A DNA stretch of 32,037 bases from SAR86 cluster bacterium. GTDB lineage: Bacteria > Pseudomonadota > Gammaproteobacteria > Magnimaribacterales > Magnimaribacteraceae. The stretch is from assembly GCA_022447025.1 (NCBI GenBank), contig JAKUUL010000010.1, positions 1 through 32,037 on the forward strand, read 5' to 3'. The notes under the pieces are model-generated. The model was not told the DNA's origin, did not search any database, and worked only from the letters and a program-made list of their open reading frames with translations. Of the stretch, positions 19,393 to 28,468 are shown one piece after another. Each line of letters begins with the position of its first letter. Position 1 is the stretch's first letter. Position numbers and translations under genes: made by a program.

Positions 19393-20491
19393 CTAAATAT
19401 TGGCTTTAAGGCTCGCTTCAATAAAACTATCAAGATCTCCATCTAATACCGCTGTGCAATTTGAAGTCTCATAACCAGTCCTTAGATCTTTTATTCGCGC
19501 TGAATCCAACACATAAGATCTTATCTGACTTCCCCACCCTATATCTGACTTTGATTCCTCCAGGCTCTGTCTTTCTGCATCCAACTTTTGCATTTCTATT
19601 TCATAAAGTTTAGCTCTAAGTTGTTGCATTGCTTTGTCTCTATTTTGGTGTTGTGACCTTTGAGATTGGCATTGGACAACAACTCCAGTAGGTTCATGGG
19701 TAATTCTAATAGCTGAATCAGTTTTATTAACGTGCTGTCCACCTGCTCCGCTAGCTCTATAAGTATCTATTCTAAGATCTGAAGGGTTTATATCTATTTC
19801 AATGGTTTCATCAATTTCAGGGGAAACAAAAACAGATGCAAAAGAAGTGTGTCTTCTACTGCCCGAATCAAAAGGAGACTTTCTTACCAATCTATGCACT
19901 CCCGTTTCTGTCCTAAGCCATCCATACGCATAATCTCCTTCGAATCTAATTGCAGAACTTTTAATTCCAGCTACCTCGCCAGGAGACACCTCAATCATTT
20001 CAACTTTAAATCCCTTAGATTCACCCCATTTTAAATACATCCTCATAATCATCTCCGCCCAATCCTGAGCTTCGGTTCCGCCTGAGCCGGACTGAATATC
20101 TAAAAAAGCATTATTTGGATCCATAGGATTAGAGAACATTCTTTGAAACTCTAATTGGTAGAGCTTCTTTTCATTTTTTTCAATTTCTTCGATAAGTCCT
20201 TCTAAAGCTTCTTCATCATTTTCGGAGAGAGCCAATTCGGATAACTCTGAAGAGTCTTTTATGGCCTGGTCTAAATCGGTAAACCTTGTTACCTCTTTTT
20301 CAAGATGTACCCTTTCTTTGTTTAGTTCTTGAGCTTTTTTTGGGTCATCCCAAACATTTGGATCGTTAAGATTTTCAGTTAATTCATTTAACCGAGACTG
20401 TTTTTTTTCGAGGTCAAAGATACCCCCTTAGGTCATCAATTCTTTTGACCTGATTTTTTAAATCTTCAATTATCGAAGTTACTTCAGTCAT
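19393..20491 (-). CDS. prfB: Peptide chain release factor 2, with programmed +1 frameshift at codon 26
   Basis: ATG 20491 gives [25 protein letters not shown] then TGA (20414-20416); +1 shift continues [45 protein letters not shown]... into the track ORF 19393..20235; contains [16 protein letters not shown] and [18 protein letters not shown]. Confidence 0.97.
20413..20428 (-). promoter_or_regulatory. RF2 programmed frameshift site (AGGGGG TAT CTT TGA C)
   Basis: Minus strand AGGGGGTATCTTTGAC: SD-like AGGGGG (20423-20428), slippery CTT and in-frame TGA (20414-20416), identical in layout to the classical RF2 site. Confidence 0.96.
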
Positions 20492-20494
20492 GTC

Positions 20495-21886
20495 TTAGTT
20501 AATAGATGAAACTATATACTCTCTCACCTTATCTATATTATCGGGTAGAACAACAAAATCTTCTTGTTTATCTTCTATATCCTTTAATTGGGAAGGAGTC
20601 TCTACAGCGTCTTCAGCTAACACTTGTTTAATGGCCTCCATGAATTTAGATGGGTGTGCTGTGGCCATTGTTATCACAGACTGGTCAGGTGAGATTAATT
20701 CTCTGGCAGCTCTAACCCCAGTAGAAGTATGCGGGTCTAGTATGTAATTGCTTGTCTCAAAAGTGTTTTTAATTTCTTGCAGTATTTCCTGATCCGTACT
20801 TGGAAAGCTTAAAAATACATCTTCTGCTTTCTTCCAGTATTCTCCGGGCACTGAAATTTGTTCTTTAGGGAAGGAAGACATAGTTTTTTGCAGCTTCTCA
20901 GAATTATTGTTGAATAAATTAAACAGTAGCCTTTCAAAATTACTGGCCACTGAAATATCCATACTGGGGGCCAATGTTGAGGTGACTTTCCCTTTCTTAT
21001 AAGAATTTTCAGAAAATAATTTGTGCAAAACATCATTGCTATTTGTGGCTACTAGTATTTTGTTGATGGGAAGACCCATTTCCTTAGCCAACCAACCTGC
21101 ATAAGCATGTCCGAAATTTCCAGAAGGTATCGAAAAGATCAATCCGTTCAGTTCTTCTTTTAACCTTAAGTAAGTCCAGAAATAATAAACTGATTGGGTC
21201 ATGCATCTAGCCCAATTTATAGAATTAGCTGCTATAAAACGTGTTTCATTTGACACAATAGCTTCGTCCAAAAATAACTCTTTAACCATAGCCTGACAGC
21301 CATCAAAATCAGTTTGAACTGAGAGAGCATGCACATTCTTTGCCTGAGTAGTTGTCATCTGCTTTCTCTGTATTTCAGTAACTCTCTCATGCGGATAAAG
21401 GATAAAAACTTCTACGTTCTTGTATCTAGAGCACGCTGAAATTGCGGCTGACCCTGTGTCACCAGAAGTAGCTCCTAAAACAGCAATTTTTGTTTCTTGC
21501 TTTTGCGCAAAATGATTAAGTAGCGTTCCTAATAGCTGCATTGCAACATCTTTAAATGCCAAAGTGGGTCCATGAAATAACTCAAGGATCCATCTTTGGT
21601 CTTCTAATTTAATTAAATTAACTACGTCTTTGTTTTCAAAAGCTTGATAAGCGTCATTAACAATGTATTCAAAATCACTTTTATTAATCTCTTCTGATAC
21701 AAATTGATGAAGTATCTCAGCTGTTAATTCTTGATAATTTAAAGAGCTTAAATCCTCAAGTTCCTCATTCGTGAACCTGCGATTATCTAATGGCATAAAC
21801 AAACCACCATCTGGGGCAAGACCCCCTAATAGAACTTCACTAAATGACTTTCTCAGTGAAGAGTTTCTGGTACTTATATATTGCAT
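20495..21886 (-). CDS. thrC: Threonine synthase
   Basis: MQYISTRNSSLRKSFSEVLLGGLAPDGGLFMP, LFHGPTLAFKDVAMQ, GATSGDTGSAAI. Confidence 0.96.
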   Translation of the reverse strand: MQYISTRNSSLRKSFSEVLLGGLAPDGGLFMPLDNRRFTNEELEDLSSLNYQELTAEILHQFVSEEINKSDFEYIVNDAYQAFENKDVVNLIKLEDQRWILELFHGPTLAFKDVAMQLLGTLLNHFAQKQETKIAVLGATSGDTGSAAISACSRYKNVEVFILYPHERVTEIQRKQMTTTQAKNVHALSVQTDFDGCQAMVKELFLDEAIVSNETRFIAANSINWARCMTQSVYYFWTYLRLKEELNGLIFSIPSGNFGHAYAGWLAKEMGLPINKILVATNSNDVLHKLFSENSYKKGKVTSTLAPSMDISVASNFERLLFNLFNNNSEKLQKTMSSFPKEQISVPGEYWKKAEDVFLSFPSTDQEILQEIKNTFETSNYILDPHTSTGVRAARELISPDQSVITMATAHPSKFMEAIKQVLAEDAVETPSQLKDIEDKQEDFVVLPDNIDKVREYIVSSIN

Positions 21887-23169
21887 TACTTCTTGCCTAG
21901 ATGAATCCTAAACTTCTTAACTCCTGGAGTAACTTCTGGTAAGTCTTCCAACTCATTTTTTAGTTTAAAAGCTTCATTATCAGTAATTTCACCAGATATT
22001 ATGACTACAGGAATGGATTCCAGGTTTGCTTTCGCCTTTGCCTCATGTTGAATTAAGGCCTCAATGCTTATATTTCTATCCGCAAATAAAGAGGATATCT
22101 TAGCTATAACTCCAGGTTCATCATTAACTTGTATTCTGTAATATCTTGCTGCTTTCTTACTATCCGATACTTGTAATTCATTACTGCTATCAGAATTAAT
22201 ATCTAAATCCCAGCCTCCCTTAGCTATGTCAACTAAATCGGCTATTACTGCTGAAGCAGTTGGTTCTGGTCCAGCTCCCGGACCGTAATAAACTGTTGAA
22301 CCAACCCCTTCTGAAAATATTTCAAGGGCATTCATTTCTTTACCTACTTGTGAAAGCAAGGTTTCCTTATCCACTAAAGTTGGATAAGCACTTACACAAA
22401 CTACATTACTGTCTAACTCGCCAAGTGCTATGTGCTTAATCGAATAGCCTAGTTCTTTGGCATATTTAAGATCTTCTAGCTCTACCTCTTCTATCCCCTC
22501 GAAGCTTACAAAAGAGAAATCGAAAGGCACATGAAAAGCTAAAGCAGCAAGAATACTAGCCTTTTGAGCCGCGTCTGTTCCATTAATATCCAAACTTGGA
22601 TCGGCTTCAGCAAGACCTAGTTCTTGAGCTTTTTTTAAGGCCGATTTAAAACTTGATTGATTTAATTCCATTTCGGTAAGAATGAAGTTACTCGTTCCAT
22701 TTAAGATCCCAGCAAACCACTTAACCTTGTTAGCAACCAGACCTTCTCTAAGTGCTTTTATAACTGGAGTTCCTCCAGCCACAGAAGCTTCAAAACCTAT
22801 CTCTACATTATTATTTTTTGCTAATTCAAATAACTCATTTCCATAACTGGCTATAAGTGCTTTATTTGCTGTGACTACATGCTTACCTTCTTTTAAGGCT
22901 GCTGTAACTAATTCGTAAGAAAAATCTACTCCTCCGACCACTTCAACCAACACATCAACTTCTGGATTAGTTGCTACTTCCAATAAATTAGTTGTTATGT
23001 TGATTCCTTCAAAAGGAACAACTTCCTTGCCTCTTCTTGCACCTACTTGTACCAAGTCAAAATGCACTCCACCCTGAACTTCTAGAAGTTGTGAAGAGTT
23101 TATTAAAGTCTTTAAGACTGCTCCACCAACATTTCCCACGCCACAAAGGCCTACTTTTAAAGTTTTCAT
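21886..23169 (-). CDS. hom: Homoserine dehydrogenase
   Basis: VGLCGVGNVGGAVL, TANKALIASYG, GILNGTSNFILTEM, YYGPGAGPEPTASAVIAD, C-terminal ACT domain. Confidence 0.96.
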   Translation of the reverse strand: MKTLKVGLCGVGNVGGAVLKTLINSSQLLEVQGGVHFDLVQVGARRGKEVVPFEGINITTNLLEVATNPEVDVLVEVVGGVDFSYELVTAALKEGKHVVTANKALIASYGNELFELAKNNNVEIGFEASVAGGTPVIKALREGLVANKVKWFAGILNGTSNFILTEMELNQSSFKSALKKAQELGLAEADPSLDINGTDAAQKASILAALAFHVPFDFSFVSFEGIEEVELEDLKYAKELGYSIKHIALGELDSNVVCVSAYPTLVDKETLLSQVGKEMNALEIFSEGVGSTVYYGPGAGPEPTASAVIADLVDIAKGGWDLDINSDSSNELQVSDSKKAARYYRIQVNDEPGVIAKISSLFADRNISIEALIQHEAKAKANLESIPVVIISGEITDNEAFKLKNELEDLPEVTPGVKKFRIHLGKK

Positions 23170-23191
23170 TTTTAAGATGTGATTCTAATTT

Positions 23192-23944
23192 TTAGCTAGT
23201 TAATAATCCAATGAGATCTTGAGGAGGAATATACCCAGGAATAAGTCTTCCTTCAGAAGTAATAATAGATGGTGTGCCTGTTACTCCTAAACTATTACCT
23301 AAATCAAAATGCTTCTCAACAGGATTATTTAAACAAACATTTTCTTTTATTTCATATCCCAATTTAAGTTCAGTAATAGCTTGATTAGGTTCAGAAGAAC
23401 ACCAGGCAGAGACAATCTTCTTGTAAGACTCTGAATCTATTCCTGCTCTTGGAAAAGCTAAATAGTTAACTTGGATCCCCAAATCTAGATAATCATTTAT
23501 TTCTCTATGGAACTGCCTGCAATACCCACAATCAACATCTGTAAAAACAAAGATTGAGTGTTCCACTTTATCTGGTTGAAAGATAATAAATTCGGATTCA
23601 TCAAGTTCATTAATAGTAACTTTACGAAGATAATTTCTTCTAGCTTCAGATTTATTTACTAGGCCCTGATCTGTAATCTCAAAAATATCTCCAGAGATTA
23701 AGTATTTTCCATCCCTAGAAACAAACAGTGGCTCTATCCCTTCGAGTCTAACCTCTAGATAGCCTTCAATGTCAGTTTCTTCTACAGAAATAATTTCTAT
23801 AGATTCTGGAAGGATTTGATTTAGGTTCATCTCTATTTCAGAAACTGAAATCTCTTCTTTAGACTGCTCTTCTAGTGAAGCAGAGCAACCTAGTGATAAA
23901 AATAAGGTCAAAATTATAAAAATAAATTGGTTACAAAATTTCAT
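23192..23944 (-). CDS. dsbC: Thiol:disulfide interchange protein DsbC-like
   Basis: FVFTDVDCGYCRQFH active site CGYC, cis-Pro loop TGTPSII, signal peptide/possible lipobox LSLGC. Confidence 0.9.
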   Translation of the reverse strand: MKFCNQFIFIILTLFLSLGCSASLEEQSKEEISVSEIEMNLNQILPESIEIISVEETDIEGYLEVRLEGIEPLFVSRDGKYLISGDIFEITDQGLVNKSEARRNYLRKVTINELDESEFIIFQPDKVEHSIFVFTDVDCGYCRQFHREINDYLDLGIQVNYLAFPRAGIDSESYKKIVSAWCSSEPNQAITELKLGYEIKENVCLNNPVEKHFDLGNSLGVTGTPSIITSEGRLIPGYIPPQDLIGLLTS

Positions 23945-23946
23945 AG

Positions 23947-24849
23947 TTAACCTCTTGGGTGATGTTCTCGATGTAATTCTTTCATCCTGTGTCGTGCCAC
24001 TTCTGTATATATCTGTGTTGTGGAAAGGCTAGTATGCCCCAATAAGAGTTGCACAGTCCTTAAATCAGCTCCGTGATTTATTAAATGTGTAGCAAAAGCA
24101 TGTCTTAAAGTATGAGGAGATAGACTCTGATCTACTCCTGATTTATTGGCATAAAGTTTTATACGGTACCAGAAGGTTTGCCTCGTCATACCCGTGCCTC
24201 TGTTGCTTAAAAAAAGAAGGGAAGTTTTCTTTCCATCTACTTCAAGTTGCTCTCTTCCGTAAGCAAGATAATCAGAGATCCAATCCAAAGCTTGTTCGCC
24301 CATAGGTACCAATCTTTCCTTTCCTCCCTTGCCAATGACCTTCACTACTCCTTGTCTAATGTTTAGGTTTAGAACATCTAGATTTATTAATTCTGAAATT
24401 CTAAGTCCACACGCATAAAGGAGTTCAAGCATAGCCCTATCCCTTAACCCTAGAGGTACTTTTGTATCGGGAGCCTTTATTAATTTCTCAACATCCTCTT
24501 CAGAAAGTACCTTTGGCAAACTGTGACCTAACTTTGGACTTTGAATTTTTGATGTCGGATTTTCATTTATTAATGATTTAGAAACAAGATATGCATAAAA
24601 AGCTCTTAAGCTAGAGAGAGAACGAGCAGTTGATCGGCTGCTATAACCTTCTTTAAGCCTATAAGCTAAATAATCAAGTAAAGAAACTTTATCAGCATTT
24701 TCTAGATTCACTGGATTCAGCCAATTGCTAAAATTAGATAGGTCCTGTCTATAAGCACTCAGAGTATTTTGACTTAATCCCCTTTCTAGCCAAATGCTGT
24801 CTATAAAACCATCTATCAGTCTATCTGATGAGATGTCGGCGCTGTCCAT
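23947..24849 (-). CDS. xerD: Site-specific tyrosine recombinase XerD
   Basis: CGLRISELINL, SPHTLRHAFATHLINHGADLRTVQLLLGHTSLSTTQIYTEV; context between rplS and dsbC. Confidence 0.95.
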   Translation of the reverse strand: MDSADISSDRLIDGFIDSIWLERGLSQNTLSAYRQDLSNFSNWLNPVNLENADKVSLLDYLAYRLKEGYSSRSTARSLSSLRAFYAYLVSKSLINENPTSKIQSPKLGHSLPKVLSEEDVEKLIKAPDTKVPLGLRDRAMLELLYACGLRISELINLDVLNLNIRQGVVKVIGKGGKERLVPMGEQALDWISDYLAYGREQLEVDGKKTSLLFLSNRGTGMTRQTFWYRIKLYANKSGVDQSLSPHTLRHAFATHLINHGADLRTVQLLLGHTSLSTTQIYTEVARHRMKELHREHHPRG

Positions 24850-24870
24850 AACTTTAAACAGAGAAAAGAG

Positions 24871-25227
24871 CTACTTATCTAGTTTCTCTTTAATTCTTGC
24901 TGCTCTGCCAGTTAATTCCCTTAAGTAATATAGTTTTGCTTGTCTGACATCACCCTTACGCTTTACCTTAATACTACCTATTAGAGGACTATGCGTTTGA
25001 AAAGTTCTTTCAACACCCACTCCATTGGATATCTTTCGTACTGTAAAGGCCGAACCCAAGCCTCTTTTTTTAATTCCTATTACTATTCCTTCAAAAGGTT
25101 GTAATCTTTCTCTAGAGCCTTCTACTACTCTTACTTGAACAACAACTGTATCGCCTTGAGAAAATTCCGGAATATCTTGTCTTAATTGACTAGATTCTAC
25201 TTGTTGGATGAATTTATTCTTACTCAC
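24871..25227 (-). CDS. rplS: 50S ribosomal protein L19
   Basis: [55 protein letters not shown]. Confidence 0.98.
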   Translation of the reverse strand: MSKNKFIQQVESSQLRQDIPEFSQGDTVVVQVRVVEGSRERLQPFEGIVIGIKKRGLGSAFTVRKISNGVGVERTFQTHSPLIGSIKVKRKGDVRQAKLYYLRELTGRAARIKEKLDK

Positions 25228-25275
25228 TTGTCTTTTTCAATTTACGGGTATTTTTGGGGCGCCCATTCTACCAGA

Positions 25276-26013
25276 TTAACCTTGTTCTTCACGTAAAATT
25301 TCTTCAAGCAGTTCTTGCTCTTCATCGTTTAGAGACCTTATTTCAAGCAAGTCTGGTCTATTCTTTCTTGTTTTCAAAAGTGATTGCTTAAGTTGCCATC
25401 TTCTAATTGATTCATGATCTCCACTTAAAAGAATCTCTGGAACATCACCATAACTACCTGATTCGGGTCTAGTGTATTGTGGATGTTTAAGCAAACCATC
25501 ACTAAAAGTATCTGTTTTTACTGAATCAGCATCACCTAACACCCCTTCTATAGTTCTGGCAATGGAATCCATAACTATTAGAGCTGGCAGCTCCCCACCA
25601 CTCAGAATATAACCTCCGATAGAGCACTCTTCATCAACCTCTGAATCAATAATTCTCTGATCTATTCCTTCATATCTACCACAAACAATCACTAAATGTT
25701 GTTTGTCTGATAATTCTTCAGCCTTAGCTTGGTTAAATATATTTCCTTGTGGTGACATAAAAATTGTATAAGGGTTCTTAGATTCACTCTTTGCTTGTCT
25801 AATGGCCTTAATCATAGGTTCTGGTTGCATAACCATACCTGGCCCTCCTCCATATGGGCGATCATCAACTTTTCCATTATTTTCATTAGAAAAATCTCTT
25901 GGATTTAATGTATTTAGTAATATCTTTTGACTAGTCAGTGCCCTACCTGTTACTCCATAGTTAAATGAATCTTTTACTAGATCAGGAAAAAGTGTAATTA
26001 CATCAAAGCGCAT
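25276..26013 (-). CDS. trmD: tRNA (guanine37-N1)-methyltransferase
   Basis: MRFDVITLFPDLV, DDRPYGGGPGMVMQPEP, CGRYEGIDQRIID, SIGGYILSGGELPALIVMD. Confidence 0.98.
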   Translation of the reverse strand: MRFDVITLFPDLVKDSFNYGVTGRALTSQKILLNTLNPRDFSNENNGKVDDRPYGGGPGMVMQPEPMIKAIRQAKSESKNPYTIFMSPQGNIFNQAKAEELSDKQHLVIVCGRYEGIDQRIIDSEVDEECSIGGYILSGGELPALIVMDSIARTIEGVLGDADSVKTDTFSDGLLKHPQYTRPESGSYGDVPEILLSGDHESIRRWQLKQSLLKTRKNRPDLLEIRSLNDEEQELLEEILREEQG

Positions 26014-26022
26014 GGATTGAGT

Positions 26023-26544
26023 TTAAAAGTCCCTCGGCCATTTTACGTAAACAGTTTTATCTTGTAGTTCTATCTTATTAATAATTTCTTTTTTCAGAAA
26101 AGGTATAAGTCTTTCTTTATCATCAATACTTCCCTTGATCGGTTTCACTGCAAGTACATCGTTAGCACCTGTTGGCATTACATGATCTATAGCTCCCAGT
26201 AACTCGTTTTGTTCATTTATAACGTTTAAATTTTCAAGCTGAAACCAATAATATTCACCTTCTTTCAGATTTGGTAATTGCTTTTCTAGAACATAAACTT
26301 CCTTACTTCTTAAAGCTTCGACTTCAGTTCTGTCTTCTATTCCTTTTAATTTAATTGATAGCTTTTTATTTCTAATTAATGCTTCTTCTATTTCATAACA
26401 ACTATCTTCTACATACAGCTCATCAAAGTCTTTAATATTTTCTTGAAGATTTCCGTAGTACCTCAAAAAAATATGCCCCTTTAGCCCAAATGGCTTTCCA
26501 AGAATACCTAAAGGTACTTTTCGGTCTTGAGACCGATAGTTCAT
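26023..26544 (-). CDS. rimM: 16S rRNA processing protein RimM
   Basis: LGILGKPFGLKGHIFLRYY, GEYYWFQLENLNV; start set to ATG 26544. The track's 26676 start lies in the wrong frame of rpsP. Confidence 0.93.
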   Translation of the reverse strand: MNYRSQDRKVPLGILGKPFGLKGHIFLRYYGNLQENIKDFDELYVEDSCYEIEEALIRNKKLSIKLKGIEDRTEVEALRSKEVYVLEKQLPNLKEGEYYWFQLENLNVINEQNELLGAIDHVMPTGANDVLAVKPIKGSIDDKERLIPFLKKEIINKIELQDKTVYVKWPRDF

Positions 26545-26554
26545 ATCTGAGGAC

Positions 26555-27004
26555 TTATTTTTCAGGTTTTTCTTCAGAAGAAGTGTCAGATGCTTCTTCT
26601 GCTGGTGTTTCTTCTGCTGGAGCTTCTTCTTCGGCAGATACTTCTTCGCCCTCTTGAACTGCCTTAGCAGGCTCATCCGAGGTTTTTGCTTCTGCTCTCT
26701 TGGCTAACTTTCTAAGCCTTCTTTTTTCTTTGTTAGCCACTCGTTTCTCCTTTTCTTCAGGAGTTTCGTTACTTTCTTTTATTAGAGTCAAAACCCTATC
26801 ACTTATATTTGCCCCTTGGGAAAGCCAATAATCAATTCTATCTTGATTAATTTCTATACGGACTTCTTTGCCTTTAGATATAGGGTTGAAGTAGCCAACT
26901 CTTTCAATAAACCGTCCATCTCTAGGTTTTCTTGAATCAGCCACAGTTATATGAAAAAAGGGTCTTTTTTTTGCCCCTGTTCGGGCTAAACGGATTGTTA
27001 ACAT
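26555..27004 (-). CDS. rpsP: 30S ribosomal protein S16 with long Ala/Glu-rich C-terminal extension
   Basis: [45 protein letters not shown]; tail ...[44 protein letters not shown]. Confidence 0.97.
   Translation of the reverse strand: MLTIRLARTGAKKRPFFHITVADSRKPRDGRFIERVGYFNPISKGKEVRIEINQDRIDYWLSQGANISDRVLTLIKESNETPEEKEKRVANKEKRRLRKLAKRAEAKTSDEPAKAVQEGEEVSAEEEAPAEETPAEEASDTSSEEKPEK
26592..26629 (-). repeat. 15-bp imperfect tandem repeat encoding [10 protein letters not shown] in the rpsP tail
   Basis: Plus-strand units tgctggtgtttcttc (26600-26614) and tgctggagcttcttc (26615-26629) with a partial flanking copy. Confidence 0.75.
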
Positions 27005-27039
27005 TAATTATTTCTTTCTATATGCTTAAAAAGGCGCTC

Positions 27040-27067
27040 ATTCTAAGGGATATCCCATACCTTTCAA
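27040..27067 (-). promoter_or_regulatory. Candidate sigma70 promoter for rpsP-rimM-trmD-rplS operon
   Basis: Minus strand TTGAAA - 16 nt - TAGAAT followed by GAGCGCC. Confidence 0.6.
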
Positions 27068-27090
27068 CTAAAAATTACATTTCGGCTTAT

Positions 27091-27119
27091 TTTTCAGAAA
27101 TGATGCCTTAAGCTATAAT
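27091..27119 (+). promoter_or_regulatory. Candidate sigma70 promoter for CorC/CNNM-MscS pair
   Basis: TTTTCA - 17 nt - TATAAT. Confidence 0.5.
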
Positions 27120-27190
27120 GAAACAAAATAATAATTAATTTGTATTTTTGAACTCCTTTTTACTCTTAGAGCTTACATAGCTTAACTCAA

Positions 27191-28468
27191 TTGAACGAAA
27201 TTCCTGTCTGGATCCTATTTTCTCTAATTGGAGTATTAATATTCCTATCGGCGTTTTTTTCAAGTTCTGAAACAAGCATGATGGCAATAAATCGTTATCG
27301 CTTAAAACACCTTGTAAAAGAAAGGAATAAATCAGCAAGAAGAGTAACTAAATTGTTGGAAAGAACGGATAGGCTTTTGGGTGTTATCTTAATAGGAAAT
27401 AACTTCACTCACACACTTGCTACAGCTATAGCAACTGTTATTGCTATAAGAATTTGGAGTGAAAGTGCTGTATTAGCTGTAACAGTATTTATGACCATAA
27501 TAATGATAATCTTTGCTGAAGTAATGCCTAAGACCATTGCAGCCCTAAAACCTGAAAGTATTGCCTTCCCTGCCTCCTATTTTCTTAAGCCGCTATCAAA
27601 AATCTTAAGTCCGTTAGTTACATTGGTTACCCTTGTTTCAAATGGAGTTACTAAATTATTTGGTATAAATTTAAATGATGCAGAAAAGGAAGAGTTAAAA
27701 CCGGAAGAACTAAGAACTTTACTACAAACTTCTAGAGTCCCAAAAAGACAAGAAAACATGCTAATGGGAATCTTTGATATGGATCACTTATCAGTTAACG
27801 ATGTAATGATACCCAAGAACGAAATTGTTGGAATAGACCTAAAGGACGATATTCAAACTATAGTTAAGAATTTGAATAAAGTTAGATATACCTATATCCC
27901 TCTTTATAAAGATACTATTGATAATATATCTGGATTCCTAAGTTCAAATAGAAAAGCCGATTTTCTAAGCCTAGAAAAGCCTAGCAAAACATTATTAAAA
28001 ACCTTAGTGGAAAACCCCTTATTTATCCCTGAAAACACGCCTTTAAGTATACAACTATCTAATTTTCAATTAGAAAATAGGCGCGTTGGTTTAATTGTAG
28101 ATGAATATGGGGATATTGAAGGTCTAGTCACTCTAAGAGATATTCTAGAGATAATAGTTGGGGAAATTACCTCTGATTCTTTGGAAAAAATGGATATTAT
28201 GCCCCAGGCTGATGGCACTTTTATGCTAGAAGGAAGTATGATGATCAGGGATATTAATCGCAGAATAGACTGGGATTTACCAACTGATGGCCCTAAAACC
28301 CTTAGTGGACTGATATTGGAAACAGCTCAGTCTATACCGGAAAGTAACGTTGGAATTACAATAGGCCCTTATAGGCTTGAAACTGTTCTAATCAAAGATA
28401 ATGTGGTTAAGATGGCTAAAGCTGAGAGGATTGAGTTAGAGACTGATGAGGAAGAAGAGGAAGACTAA
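27191..28468 (+). CDS. CNNM/HlyC-CorC family transporter (DUF21 + CBS domains, YfjD-like)
   Basis: FFSSSETSMMAINRYRLKHLV, IFAEVMPKTIAALKPE, IVDEYGDIEGLVTLRDILEIIVGEI; TTG start. Confidence 0.92.
   Translation: MNEIPVWILFSLIGVLIFLSAFFSSSETSMMAINRYRLKHLVKERNKSARRVTKLLERTDRLLGVILIGNNFTHTLATAIATVIAIRIWSESAVLAVTVFMTIIMIIFAEVMPKTIAALKPESIAFPASYFLKPLSKILSPLVTLVTLVSNGVTKLFGINLNDAEKEELKPEELRTLLQTSRVPKRQENMLMGIFDMDHLSVNDVMIPKNEIVGIDLKDDIQTIVKNLNKVRYTYIPLYKDTIDNISGFLSSNRKADFLSLEKPSKTLLKTLVENPLFIPENTPLSIQLSNFQLENRRVGLIVDEYGDIEGLVTLRDILEIIVGEITSDSLEKMDIMPQADGTFMLEGSMMIRDINRRIDWDLPTDGPKTLSGLILETAQSIPESNVGITIGPYRLETVLIKDNVVKMAKAERIELETDEEEEED

Noticed and set aside
25250-25270. Palindromic GGGCGCCC with TAGAAT-like hexamer upstream of rplS as a separate promoter
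   Set aside because: No convincing -35 at the right spacing; the gap may just be an operon spacer.
26545-26676. N-terminal extension of rimM ([29 protein letters not shown]...), a lysine-rich leader
   Set aside because: It is the wrong-frame reading of the Ala/Glu-rich rpsP tail repeats; the RimM homology begins after ATG 26544.
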